Shown: positions 24,698-32,618, numbered from the stretch's first letter. The stretch is 35,994 nt of DNA from an uncultured Gammaproteobacteria bacterium (GCA_947258495.1 CAMYIN010000136.1:1-35994), one strand, 5' to 3'. Notes: generated from the letters alone by a model not told the origin. A program made the numbers and translations.

Positions 24698-24715
24698 TAT
24701 ATACTGGTATATACT
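24698..24715 (+). promoter_or_regulatory. Direct-repeat operator before the nucleotidyltransferase/RHH pair
   Basis: TATATACT, GG, TATATACT: two identical octamers with start-to-start spacing of 10 bp, ending 6 bases before the start codon. One helical turn of spacing is typical for ribbon-helix-helix antitoxin operators, and TATACT could also serve as a -10 box, so repressor binding would block transcription of its own operon. Confidence 0.5.
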
Positions 24716-24721
24716 CAAAAT

Positions 24722-25183
24722 ATGTTCTTAAAGCGAGTTGTTAATGCACTCGAGAAATATCGGGTCAAATATGCGCTCGTCGGTGGATACGCGGTGGCGC
24801 TACATGGCGCCATACGCGGGACCGTAGACATCGATATCGCAATCGGTTTGTCGAAGACGGCATATAGCCGGTCGGAAAAAGCGTTGGGAGAACTCGGCTT
24901 GACGTCCCGATTGCCACTTACGGCACAAGACGTGTTCACCTTTCGCGAGGAGTATGTCACTAACCGCAACCTCTCGGCTTGGTCGTTCATCCATCCGCAT
25001 AATCCGCTCGAGGTCGTGGACATCGTCATTATCGAAGACGTAAACAAGCTTCGTGTAGTCACCAAGAAGGCATTTGGTATGAACATTCGCGTCGTTGCGA
25101 TCCCCGATCTAATCGCGATGAAAACGCGATCGAAGCGCCCACAGGATCTGGAAGATATCAAGGCTTTGGAGAAACTTATATGA
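24722..25183 (+). CDS. Minimal nucleotidyltransferase, probable toxin or modifier of a TA-like pair
   Basis: A 153-residue protein from ATG 24722; the frame is open to 24551 but the operator lies there. The polymerase-beta-like site is YALVGGYAVALHGAIRGTVDIDIAI: GG at 21-22 and the metal-binding Asp36 and Asp38, with a third acidic residue in VVDIVI further on. The C-terminal part (VAIPDLIAMKTRSKRPQDLEDIKALEKL) is typical of AbiEii/MenA-like and related small nucleotidyltransferases. Such enzymes can inactivate tRNAs or modify partner proteins with nucleotides. The stop overlaps the start of the RHH-like gene (ATGA). Which partner is toxic is inferred from the domain types only. Confidence 0.85.
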   Translation: MFLKRVVNALEKYRVKYALVGGYAVALHGAIRGTVDIDIAIGLSKTAYSRSEKALGELGLTSRLPLTAQDVFTFREEYVTNRNLSAWSFIHPHNPLEVVDIVIIEDVNKLRVVTKKAFGMNIRVVAIPDLIAMKTRSKRPQDLEDIKALEKLI

Positions 25184-25425
25184 GACCGGTACAGTATTTC
25201 AACGACGAGTATCTCGAGCGATGCAGGAATGTTAAAACCGAGGCGATCCTGGAATACCTGGAGAGTTTCCGACTCATGCATTCACCATCTAATAAATCTA
25301 AATTGATTAGCATCAAGATTCCGGAATCACTGCTGATCAGCTTTCGCCGGAAATGCGAACTGGAAAACGTTAAGTACCAAACTCAAATCAAGCGACTAAT
25401 GCAGCAGTGGCTCGACGGTCATTAA
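25180..25425 (+). CDS. Small ribbon-helix-helix-like DNA-binding protein, partner of the nucleotidyltransferase
   Basis: An 81-residue protein that begins in the previous stop (ATGA). The C-terminal half, SKLISIKIPESLLISFRRK and YQTQIKRLMQQWLDGH, has the strand-helix-helix pattern of CopG/Arc-type proteins, also seen in BrnA-like antitoxins. The N-terminal half is helical and may bind the toxin. A tandem direct repeat with 10-bp spacing sits just upstream of the operon and fits autoregulation. The order enzyme-then-antitoxin is reversed compared with most type II systems but is normal for several families. Confidence 0.75.
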   Translation: MRPVQYFNDEYLERCRNVKTEAILEYLESFRLMHSPSNKSKLISIKIPESLLISFRRKCELENVKYQTQIKRLMQQWLDGH

Positions 25426-25847
25426 GTGGGTACACAATATATCGAATTGAACGAGATATATGGATTTGAACGTAAAATCGGCTTAGACGTGCGGGTGTGG
25501 AGACACACCTCCGCGCGTTTGAAATAGGCGGGATAGTCCTGCTCGCGGTTCGGTCGATCGTCCAGTTCCACCGCTTCGTCCACGGATAATGACGCCAAGC
25601 TTGACAGCGTATCTTCGCTTTGCGTGAACGCACTTGGAGAGTTCAAGAACGCGCTCCGCGACTCCTCGCATAAACCTCGGCAATCCGGCGAGGAGTTACT
25701 CATTAATGTCCGTTTCGCCCACCTGTTCTTCCAAGCCAATGTATTAACGTCAGTAACCGCGACTTTTGTCAGGAGAAAATTGATGGGTGGCGAGATTGTC
25801 TTTGTTTTCGATTCTTATCCTGCCGGGCGCCGTTATGTCTTGCGGAG
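25426..25847. other. Gap with no supported gene
   Basis: About 420 bases between the RHH-like gene and relE. Short open frames exist on both strands (for example 25483-25683 on -), but none has a ribosome site, recognisable family or clear codon bias. A - strand reading with ELSKCVHAKRRYAVKLGVII looks vaguely coding and could be a degraded gene that I do not recognise. Confidence 0.35.
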
Positions 25848-26108
25848 TTAGCGATAGATATCTTTGCGATGACCGATTTTGAGTACGATGATAATCAGTT
25901 TTTGTTCCAGAACACTGTAAAGGATGCGGTATCGACCAACTCGGATTCGGTATACGTCCTCGTAGCCGATAAGTTTCCGTGAGCCTTTGGGAAACGGCGC
26001 ATCAGCCAAGTCACGTATAGCGTTCACGACGCGCCGCTGATCCGCCTGCGGGAGCTTCTTGAGCTGTTTCTCCGCGGTACGTGAAATCTCGATATCAAAT
26101 CTTGCCAT
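25848..26108 (-). CDS. relE: RelE/ParE-family toxin
   Basis: An 86-residue protein with the family pattern FDIEISRTAEKQLKKLPQ, VNAIRDLAD, the YRIRVGRYRILYSV strand pair, and KIGHRKDIYR at the end. The conserved basic and Tyr residues of RelE-type mRNA interferases at the C-terminus are present (R, H, R, Y). RelE toxins cleave mRNA on the ribosome. The start lies inside the antitoxin gene (14-base overlap), the usual antitoxin-first arrangement. Confidence 0.93.
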   Translation of the reverse strand: MARFDIEISRTAEKQLKKLPQADQRRVVNAIRDLADAPFPKGSRKLIGYEDVYRIRVGRYRILYSVLEQKLIIIVLKIGHRKDIYR

Positions 26109-26319
26109 CGAGTTCGAGCTCCGCCAGTACTTCCGAAAGAGGACGAGTTGGCTCGTGGCGGATGGTCTTTAAATCCTCGATGTCTTCGAGCTCCTCCAGA
26201 CGATCGAGGAGCGCCTCTTGTATAAAATGATTCATAACGATGCCTCGCGATTTACAGTACTGTTCAACCGCGTCTTTCAGTCTTTCATCAATACGTGCGC
26301 TGATCTGGACGACCGCCAT
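26095..26319 (-). CDS. relB: RelB/CopG-like antitoxin
   Basis: ATG 26319 has AGGAGA 9 bases upstream; the in-frame extension to 26355 would run into the operator and has no ribosome site. The 74-residue protein opens MAVVQISARIDERLKDAVEQ, a ribbon-helix-helix DNA-binding start, then SRGIVMNHFIQEALLDRLEE. The acidic C-terminus (SEVLAELELDGKI) would wrap the RelE toxin. It represses its own promoter, which contains a triple 10-bp-spaced operator. Confidence 0.9.
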   Translation of the reverse strand: MAVVQISARIDERLKDAVEQYCKSRGIVMNHFIQEALLDRLEELEDIEDLKTIRHEPTRPLSEVLAELELDGKI

Positions 26320-26356
26320 CGTGCGTTTCTCCTGGGTGCATGGACATGTGTTCATC

Positions 26357-26384
26357 TGCTAGCAGATGCTAGCATATATTAGCT
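26357..26384 (-). promoter_or_regulatory. Tandem palindromic operator upstream of relBE
   Basis: TGCTAGCA occurs at 26357-26364 and 26367-26374, exactly 10 bp apart, followed at the same period by a degenerate box (TATTAGCT, 26377-26384). Each box is a palindrome. Three boxes one helical turn apart fit cooperative binding of RHH dimers. It lies about 40 bases before the relB start. Confidence 0.6.
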
Positions 26385-26574
26385 TCTGCGTGAAGCTAGG
26401 ACGGCTGCTCTGCAGGGAGTTGGTGTTAATGTGTCCTGTGGCTTCAGAATTGTGCCGCGATGGTGGCGCGTGGATTAAACGAATAACAGTGCCTATACCC
26501 ATGAAGGCTGAAGATCTTTCGATTCCACATTCCCAGGAATGTATTACTTGGTCCATGGTCTTAGACCAGAGTAG

Positions 26575-26826
26575 ATTAAGACGATAGAAGAAATCGTCGT
26601 TTCGAAGTTCAAGGCTACCTGTCTGTCTGTCCTGGAAAAAGTGCGCCGGACGCGTAAGCCAGTCCTGATCACGCCGTTTGGCAAAGGGGTAGCCGAGATC
26701 GTCCCTCCTCCTCCGGCGCCAAGGCCCGAGTACTGGCTAGGCGCGCTCGAGTCAACGGGTAAAATCGAAGGTGACATCATCTCTCCAGCAACCGATTAAG
26801 ACGATTGGGAAGTCTTGCGTTCGTGA
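26575..26826 (+). pseudogene. Decayed Phd/YefM-type antitoxin
   Basis: Reading from 26575 gives the family sequence VVSKFKATCLSVLEKVRRT, then KPVLITPFGKGVAEIVPPPP, EYWLGALES and GDIISPATD. The first codon is ATT where ATG is expected (the family opens MKTI; here the frame reads IKTI), and a stop TAG is just upstream. TAA at 26797-26799 cuts off the last eight residues, DDWEVLRS, which still follow in frame up to TGA 26824-26826. So the start and the C-terminus are both damaged while the middle is well preserved. It was followed by a PIN toxin with the usual four-base overlap. Confidence 0.8.
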
Positions 26827-26990
26827 AGCTGCTTCTGGGCACACACATTTGGCTATGAAGCTTGCTGGAGCCGCATCATCTGAGCCAGCGTGTCGCACGG
26901 GCGCGCGGGAGCAAAAAGAATGAGCTTTGGCTCTCGCCGATCAGCACGTGGGAACTTCTGATGCTCACTGAGAGAAATCGAGTGACGTAA
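26823..26990 (+). pseudogene. Decayed VapC-type PIN-domain toxin fragment
   Basis: GTG 26823 overlaps the antitoxin stop as in intact pairs. The frame reads KLLLGTHIWL, stop TGA (26856-26858), SLLEPHHLSQRVARA, KKNELWLSPISTWELLML, then TAA at 26988-26990. Family members open LLLDTHIWLW: the first catalytic Asp is now Gly and the second Trp codon (TGG) has become TGA. The last two thirds of the domain are missing. The Glu of STWELL, a second catalytic acid, is still there. Three independent lesions make this a dead gene. Confidence 0.8.
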
Positions 26991-27067
26991 GACGGTTAAC
27001 AGATTTCCAGAAAAATCTACAAAATAACCATTTTTCCATAAAGCTGTTTTTATGGCATACTACCTGA

Positions 27068-27298
27068 ATGAAAACGACATTTGAACTACCCGATCAACTA
27101 ATGAGGCGCATCAAATTGCGGGCGGTGGAACGAAATCAAAAACTCAAGGACACCGTAGCGCAGCTCCTGGAACTTGGACTGGCGAACTTGCAACAAACGG
27201 AAGCGCCGACGCGGGCTCCGAGACCGGTGCGCCTTAAAAAGCACGGACCGCTTACGATCAGCGACATCGAAACAGCCATCGCCGCCGGGCGCGATTAA
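27068..27298 (+). CDS. vapB: VapB-type antitoxin
   Basis: A 76-residue protein opening MKTTFELPDQLMRRIKLRAV, a ribbon-helix-helix start, with a Lys-rich helix (NQKLKDTVAQLLELGL) and a proline-rich C-terminus ending GPLTISDIETAIAAGRD, the toxin-wrapping part. It is followed after 13 bases by a PIN toxin. AT-rich sequence just upstream (near 27005-27065) is probably the promoter and operator. Confidence 0.88.
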   Translation: MKTTFELPDQLMRRIKLRAVERNQKLKDTVAQLLELGLANLQQTEAPTRAPRPVRLKKHGPLTISDIETAIAAGRD

Positions 27299-27311
27299 CC
27301 GAATCCAGGCC

Positions 27312-27716
27312 TTGATTGTCGTCGACACCAACGTTCTCGCCTACCTGTTGATCGCTGGCGACCGCAGTAAAGAAGCACAGACTCTTTACGCGCAGGACTC
27401 AGAATGGTACAGCGAGGCTTTTGTGCTCGTTGAGTTCTGTAACATTATTGTGACGTATCAACGAATGGGAGATCTCAGCCGCAATCAAACGGAGCAACTG
27501 TTGAACGAAGCTGAGGCACGTATGCGTGGTCTGGTCAACGTGCCACACATCGCTGCACTTCGCACTGCCCAACAATTTGTGGTATCCGCCTATGACGCTC
27601 GCTTCCTTGCCGCAGCGGAAAACATGGGTACAAAGTTGGTGACCGAGGACGCAAAGCTACGTATCGCTGCGCCGGCGCTAACGCAATCCCTCACCGAAGC
27701 CTTAACTCAAGTGTAA
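27312..27716 (+). CDS. vapC: VapC-type PIN-domain ribonuclease toxin
   Basis: TTG 27312 is the best start because IVVDTNVLAYLL, the first PIN strand with its catalytic Asp, follows directly; the longer frame overlaps vapB. It has 134 residues. The acidic site residues are in VDTN, FVLVEFCN, the SAYDARFLAAAE helix and TEDAKL. VapC toxins cut tRNA or rRNA. It is intact, in contrast to the neighbouring PIN fragment 320 bases upstream, and is from a different PIN subgroup. Confidence 0.9.
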   Translation: MIVVDTNVLAYLLIAGDRSKEAQTLYAQDSEWYSEAFVLVEFCNIIVTYQRMGDLSRNQTEQLLNEAEARMRGLVNVPHIAALRTAQQFVVSAYDARFLAAAENMGTKLVTEDAKLRIAAPALTQSLTEALTQV

Positions 27717-27763
27717 ACGCTAGCAATATAAAGAAGTCTTAATCCGATCCAGGCCCCGAGTTC

Positions 27764-29839
27764 TTACGGTGTCGGTCGGCGAATTCCCAGCTTTTCCATC
27801 CTCGAGCGCAGGGTGGTGGGTTTGAGCCCCAATCGCTGTGCAGCGCCCTGCTTGCCGCTGATTCGCCAGCCGCTCTGCTCTAATACCCCCTCTATGTGCC
27901 GCTTCTCCATCTTCTGCAGCGTCAGATTGGTGGTCTCGAGTTCCTCGGATTGGCGCGGAAAATCCACCCTCAGGACGTTATCGATGCTCAGGATCATCGC
28001 CCGCTCGATGACGTTTCTCAACTCCCTGATGTTGCCCGGCCAATCGTATGCCTGCAGCCCCTCCATTGTCGACTTGTGGATCACGTCGATCTTTTTACCA
28101 ATATTCTCGCAATATACCTGCACGAATGCCCAAACCAGCAATGGGATATCGCCACGCCGGTCCCGCAACGGCGGCACTTCAATCGGAAACACATTCAACC
28201 GATAATAAAGGTCTTCCCGAAAACGCCCCTCCCGCACCGCCTTGGCGAGGTCCTGATTGGTCGCGGCGATTACACGTACGTCGACCTTGACGGTCTTGCT
28301 GCTGCCCAGTCTCTCGAACTCGCCCTCCTGCAGGACCCGTAGCAGCTTGGGCTGTAATTCGAACGGCAATTCGCTGATTTCGTCGAGGAAGATCGTGGAA
28401 CCGTGGGCCAGCTCGAAGCGGCCAACCTGCTTGGACAGGGCGCCGGTATAGGCGCCTTTCTCGCGTCCGAAGAGCTCCGCCTCGATCAGGCTCGCCGGCA
28501 ACGCCGCGCAATTCACCTTTACGAGCGTATTTTTTTCGCGGCGGCTCTGCTTGTGGATCGCCCGGGCAATGAATTCCTTCCCGGTTCCGGTCTCACCCGA
28601 GATCAATACGCTGGCCTCGGTCTCCGCGACCTGCTCGACCTCGCCTAACACGGACTTGATCGCTTCGCTGTGACCGAGTATCCCCTCATGAGGTCTTTCC
28701 AGTTCAACCTCTCTCCGTAAATAAATGTTCTCTGCTTCGAGACGCTCTTTCAGACTTTTGATTTCGTCGTAGGCGGTTCGTAGTTGCCGCTCCATCTGCT
28801 TGCTTTTGAGTGCATTGGCGATGACTTCGCTGGCGAGCTGCAGCCGCCGCGAGACGGTTTCCGACCAGCGTGTTTGACTTCTAACCGTATCAAAAGCGAA
28901 CATACCGATCACTGAATCGTCGATGGTCAACGGGACTATCGCCGATGAATTGATCCCTGTTCTTGCAATATATTCCCGCTCATTGACAGCATGCCTTGGT
29001 AATTCATCGATAGACCTAAACACCAGGCGCCGGCCGCTCAGCATCCTCTTGGTAAACCAAAGAAGGTATTCGCTGAGCACTATCCCGAACACGAGATCGT
29101 CCTGCGGGATGCCGGCCGCCGTCCACATGTGGGTGATCCGAAAGGTACTCTTGTCGTCCGAAAACTGGCCTACCGTCACCCGGTCCACGGCCATGAACTC
29201 ACCGATGGTTCGCAGCGCGCCGTTGATCGACGCATCGATCTCATCCGAGGGTAGCGTAGCAAACGTCGCCGATACCATTGCCAGCATTCGTTCGAAGCCA
29301 AGTTGATTGTTCAATGCCAGTTCCGTCTGTCCGCGGCGCAAGGCGTTGGCAAAGATCTCGCCCAATAACGTTAAGCGTTGAACCGGGTCAACCGGCCAGT
29401 CTACTTCCCGCCGCAGTGTATTGAGCACAATACAAGCGACCATCTGCCCATCGATCGAAACCGGCACCCACAGAACGGATTTGATGCCGGTGTTTTGGCA
29501 AATCGACCTTTCCTCAGCCGCTTCTTCAGGGAAATCATGGAGACACGAAATGACTATTGGTTCTCCCTTAGGCAATTCTTTCGCTACCCACGGAGCGGAG
29601 TTCTGCAGGTCGAAATCTTGAGCGGTGAAATCTAGATCATAGTTCATTTCGGGAGCGACCCATTGATGAGTGTGCCGAAGTATCCCGGTGTCCGGGTCCG
29701 ACTGCAGAAAGGTAGACACGTCCGATCCCATGAATTCCGATATCTGTTCCAACGCGAGGGGAATAGACTCATTGATCTGGTCGAGATTGGAGCTTAGTAA
29801 CTTGGCCGAGATGTCCGCCAGCAGTTGTTCAAACCGCAA
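27764..29839 (-). CDS. Sigma-54-dependent activator with two GAF domains
   Basis: A 691-residue protein from TTG 29839. Residues about 5-170 and 180-345 are GAF-type sensor domains, then a short coiled coil. The AAA+ domain has Walker A GETGTGKE (415-422), the sigma-54 contact loop GAYTGA (462-467; the usual form is GAFTGA), Walker B FLDE (484-487) and the arginine region RFREDLYYRLNVFPI. The Fis-like helix-turn-helix is at about 650-685 (GAAQRLGLKPTTLRSRM). It would sense a small molecule and drive sigma-54 promoters. The start is uncertain: directly upstream, in frame, is TAG after a segment that looks like the family N-terminus (see 29846-29968). No target promoter is obvious nearby. Confidence 0.9.
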   Translation of the reverse strand: MRFEQLLADISAKLLSSNLDQINESIPLALEQISEFMGSDVSTFLQSDPDTGILRHTHQWVAPEMNYDLDFTAQDFDLQNSAPWVAKELPKGEPIVISCLHDFPEEAAEERSICQNTGIKSVLWVPVSIDGQMVACIVLNTLRREVDWPVDPVQRLTLLGEIFANALRRGQTELALNNQLGFERMLAMVSATFATLPSDEIDASINGALRTIGEFMAVDRVTVGQFSDDKSTFRITHMWTAAGIPQDDLVFGIVLSEYLLWFTKRMLSGRRLVFRSIDELPRHAVNEREYIARTGINSSAIVPLTIDDSVIGMFAFDTVRSQTRWSETVSRRLQLASEVIANALKSKQMERQLRTAYDEIKSLKERLEAENIYLRREVELERPHEGILGHSEAIKSVLGEVEQVAETEASVLISGETGTGKEFIARAIHKQSRREKNTLVKVNCAALPASLIEAELFGREKGAYTGALSKQVGRFELAHGSTIFLDEISELPFELQPKLLRVLQEGEFERLGSSKTVKVDVRVIAATNQDLAKAVREGRFREDLYYRLNVFPIEVPPLRDRRGDIPLLVWAFVQVYCENIGKKIDVIHKSTMEGLQAYDWPGNIRELRNVIERAMILSIDNVLRVDFPRQSEELETTNLTLQKMEKRHIEGVLEQSGWRISGKQGAAQRLGLKPTTLRSRMEKLGIRRPTP

Positions 29840-29845
29840 CCGATC

Positions 29846-29968
29846 CTACAGGATCCGCTCCAAGCGTATTTGATCTGTATCTGGGAAGTCAGCGACTTTC
29901 CTCGCCGCCTGATGAGTCGGCCGCCCGGCGTGGGTCGTCTGTATCCCCTCTTTAGTGGCAGTAGTCAC
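29846..29968 (-). other. Probable lost N-terminus of the sigma-54 activator, ended by in-frame TAG
   Basis: From GTG 29968 the frame runs 40 codons and ends TDQIRLERIL, then TAG (29848-29846), then DRLRFEQLLADISAKLL, which continues into the annotated activator. In related activators, ERILxDRLRFExLL is one continuous helix, so TAG probably replaces CAG (Gln). The activator may now start at TTG 29839, three codons past the stop. Confidence 0.55.
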
Positions 29969-30194
29969 GGCTCGTAAAAGATTTTATCGAGGGGCAAGCG
30001 TAACATTCCAGGGTGACTCGACCAAAAGTTCGACGATATCAGGTAACGTACGGCGCCCTGAACGCAGCAAACGTCCTCCGACGAAATCGACCGACCCCAA
30101 TAACCATTTGCTTGACGAGGAAACGACGTTCCGCACCCGCTCCAGCGCTGGGCGCACGCCGATCCCGGCCATTAAAGGCTTTGCGGCGAATGTA

Positions 30195-30470
30195 CTAACG
30201 CATCACGTTCACGCGGAAACGGTCCATCACCCGGCAGTTTGCCTGCGTGTCCGGGCGCGCGGCACTGGTCTGGAACCAGCAGTAGATGAGCCGCTGGTCT
30301 TCTGTCGCGATCCACACCGCGTCGGAACCCCCGGTCATATGGGTTATGACGTTGGCGTCGTCTCCGATCTGGGCGGTCGCGGTTCGACTAAACAAACCGT
30401 ATGTGAGGACGAGACAGAGCATTCCGAGGCTTATCGTCGAGAAAACGAGGAACTTCGTGCTGATTTTCAT
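30195..30470 (-). CDS. Small exported or membrane-anchored protein
   Basis: A 91-residue protein from ATG 30470, with AAGGAGA 7 bases upstream; the longer open frame is a shadow of glpK. The N-terminus is a signal peptide or anchor (FLVFSTISLGMLCLVLTYGLF), then SRTATAQ. The mature part reads GGSDAVWIATEDQRLIYCWF and NCRVMDRFRVNVMR; its two cysteines, at 64 and 79, could form a disulfide. I do not recognise the family. It follows glpK by about 150 bases. Confidence 0.7.
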   Translation of the reverse strand: MKISTKFLVFSTISLGMLCLVLTYGLFSRTATAQIGDDANVITHMTGGSDAVWIATEDQRLIYCWFQTSAARPDTQANCRVMDRFRVNVMR

Positions 30471-30619
30471 GGATCTCTCCTTATGCAGTTTGTTGAGTTG
30501 AATGAAAATCTTATCCAGTAGCGAGTACTCGGCGTTCCGAGGGGGGGCGCGTCGAATTTGAATAGTGAACTGGTGCAAACTACTTCGTCGATGGGACCTG
30601 CGGCTTCGAATACCAAGCA

Positions 30620-32107
30620 TCAAACAGTGGTGAGTGTATTCACGCCGTCGACCGCGTTTTTCCATCCCTGCAGCAGACGCCGGCGATCGGCGTCCGGCAT
30701 GGCAGGCTCGAATCGCCGATCGAGCTGCCACTGGGAAGAAAACGCCGCCGGGGAATCGAATACCCCCGCTTGCAGACCAGCCAGGTAGGCCGCTCCCAGC
30801 GCGGTAGTCTCGGTCACGGTGGGGCGTTCCACGGCCACGTCGAGGATATCGGCGAGCAGCTGCAGCATCCAATCGTTGGCGACCATGCCGCCGTCCACAC
30901 GGATGGAGGCGATGTCCGCGTCCGCGTCGCTCGCCATGGCGACGACCAGGTCGTGGGTCTGGTAGCAGACCGATTCCAGGGCCGCGCGCGCGAAGTGGGC
31001 GATACCGGTGTCGCGCGTCAGTCCAAACAGCGCGCCGCGCGCGTCGGGGTTCCAGTAGGGAGCGCCGAGACCCACAAAGGCGGGCACCAGATACACGCCG
31101 TCGTTGTCGGCGAGACCGCGCGCCAGGGCCTCGGTGTCCGCGGCCGCGCTGATGATCTTCAACTGATCGCGCAGCCACTGCACCGCGGCGCCGGCGACAA
31201 AGATGGAGCCTTCCAGGGCGTAGGTCGGCGTGCCGTCGAGGCGGTAAGCAATCGTGGTCAACAAGCCGTTCTGCGAACGCACCGGCTTGTCGCCGGTATT
31301 CATCACTGCGAAGCAACCGGTGCCGTAGGTGCTCTTGACCATGCCCGGCGAGGCGCAGCACTGGCCCACGGTCGCCGCCTGTTGATCGCCGGCGACACCG
31401 GCAATGGGAATTTCGACGCCAATGCTCTCGCGCGTCGTGTTGCCGAAATCGGCGGCGCAGTCCCGTACGTCCGGCAAGAGCGCGCGCGGCACGTGCAGGA
31501 GCTGCAGCAGTTCCTCGTCCCACTCCTGGGTATGGATATTGAACAGCATGGTGCGCGCCGCGTTGGTCGCATCGCTCGCGTGCACCGCCCCGTTGGTCAA
31601 GCGCCAGATGAGGAAGCTGTCCACGGTGCCGAAGGCGAGGCGTCCGGCCTCGGCGCGATCCCGTGCGCCTTCGACCTCGTCGAGCAGCCACGCGATCTTG
31701 GTCCCGGAAAAATACGGATCGATAATGAGCCCGGTCTTTTCCGCGATCGCGTCTTCGAAACCGCGCTCGCGCAATATGCGACAGCGGTCCGCGGTGCGCC
31801 GGTCCTGCCACACGATCGCAGGGTGGATCGGACGCCCGCTTTCGCGGTCCCAGACGATGGTCGTTTCACGCTGGTTGGTGATGCCGACCGCGATCGCCTT
31901 CTCGCCCCCGCTCAGCGCCTCCCGGCACACCGCCACCGTGGTCTCCCAGATCTCTTCCGGGTCGTGCTCGACCCAGCCGGGGCGGGGGAAGTGCTGCGTA
32001 AACTCGCGCTGCGCCGAGCGCACCGGCATGCCGTGCGCGTTGAACAGGATGGCGCGACTGCTGGTGGTGCCCTGATCGATACTGAGGATGAACTCGCCCA
32101 TAGTCAT
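30620..32107 (-). CDS. glpK: Glycerol kinase
   Basis: A 495-residue protein; ATG 32107 and ATG 32101 are both possible. The FGGY kinase features are plain: [62 protein letters not shown] and [13 protein letters not shown] with the catalytic Asp region. It phosphorylates glycerol to glycerol 3-phosphate in the cytoplasm, trapping glycerol brought in by the ABC transporter encoded just upstream. The E. coli regulatory loop that binds fructose 1,6-bisphosphate (GGKGGTR) is replaced by ESIGVE, so that feedback is probably absent. It follows the DUF2160 gene after a gap that contains a hairpin-rich element. Confidence 0.97.
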   Translation of the reverse strand: MTMGEFILSIDQGTTSSRAILFNAHGMPVRSAQREFTQHFPRPGWVEHDPEEIWETTVAVCREALSGGEKAIAVGITNQRETTIVWDRESGRPIHPAIVWQDRRTADRCRILRERGFEDAIAEKTGLIIDPYFSGTKIAWLLDEVEGARDRAEAGRLAFGTVDSFLIWRLTNGAVHASDATNAARTMLFNIHTQEWDEELLQLLHVPRALLPDVRDCAADFGNTTRESIGVEIPIAGVAGDQQAATVGQCCASPGMVKSTYGTGCFAVMNTGDKPVRSQNGLLTTIAYRLDGTPTYALEGSIFVAGAAVQWLRDQLKIISAAADTEALARGLADNDGVYLVPAFVGLGAPYWNPDARGALFGLTRDTGIAHFARAALESVCYQTHDLVVAMASDADADIASIRVDGGMVANDWMLQLLADILDVAVERPTVTETTALGAAYLAGLQAGVFDSPAAFSSQWQLDRRFEPAMPDADRRRLLQGWKNAVDGVNTLTTV

Positions 32108-32178
32108 GAACCTACGTTGGAATATTTATCGGTTTCGCCCATACCGCGGTGTCGGTAGCCATCACACGACATAAAGGC

Positions 32179-32284
32179 GCCGGAGCGGGGACAGATATAC
32201 CGGACCGTTGCCGGCAGGGATGCCGGCACCGAGCCTACACGGACGTATACACGGCGTGTCCGGGAGATCTTTTCCCGCTCCGGC
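32179..32284. repeat. Hairpin-rich element between glpK and the transporter genes
   Basis: An outer 11-bp stem pairs GCCGGAGCGGG (32179-32189) with CCCGCTCCGGC (32274-32284). Inside is TGCCGGCA, GGGA, TGCCGGCA (an 8-bp hairpin) and a weaker CGGAC/GTCCG pair. It fills the place where the substrate-binding protein gene usually lies. It may act as an mRNA stabiliser or processing hairpin, or be a small repeat element. Confidence 0.6.
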
Positions 32285-32319
32285 TTTCACCGTAAGCCTA
32301 AACGACATACCGTCCAGGC

Positions 32320-32601
32320 CTAGACCCACTTGAACACCACAAAGCCGTAGACGACGGCGACGATCAGCGCCCCCCACAGCGGCGTGCCGAAGAAACCGAG
32401 CCAGCCGAGGAAGATGAAGGCGCTGCCGAGCAGCGAGATGAACAGGCGGTCGCCTCGGGTGGTGTCGAGACCGAGTATGCCGCGGCGCGGCGCGCCGCCC
32501 GGCGCGAAGTGCTCCCACACGCCCATGCCGACGAGACAGGCAAGGATAAAGATAAAGAACGCCGCGGTGGGCCAGGTCCACGCCATCCACGACAGGTCCA
32601 T
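32320..32601 (-). CDS. DUF2160 membrane protein of the glycerol ABC transporter locus
   Basis: A 93-residue protein with two or three membrane helices (MAWTWPTAAFFIFILACLVG, then LFISLLGSAFIFLGWLGFFG and LIVAVVYGFVVF). The opening MDLSWMAWTWPTAAFF and the middle TTRGDRLFISLLGSAFI are characteristic of DUF2160 proteins, which I recall in glp transporter operons. It starts 17 bases after glpQ. Its role is unknown, perhaps assembly or coupling of the transporter. Confidence 0.93.
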   Translation of the reverse strand: MDLSWMAWTWPTAAFFIFILACLVGMGVWEHFAPGGAPRRGILGLDTTRGDRLFISLLGSAFIFLGWLGFFGTPLWGALIVAVVYGFVVFKWV

Positions 32602-32618
32602 AATGCGCTCCCCTTAAC

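Noticed and set aside
25422-25739. 105-codon - strand ORF between the RHH-like gene and relE
   Set aside because: No ribosome site, no recognisable family, and competing frames look equally good.
23067-29968. Pyrrolysine or genome-wide amber recoding
   Set aside because: TAG is the normal terminator of several intact genes in the window (for example at 4663, 5697 and 7835), with unrelated genes starting right after.
30770-32158. Long + strand ORF opposite glpK
   Set aside because: Antisense shadow of a clearly conserved gene, caused by GC-rich codon bias.
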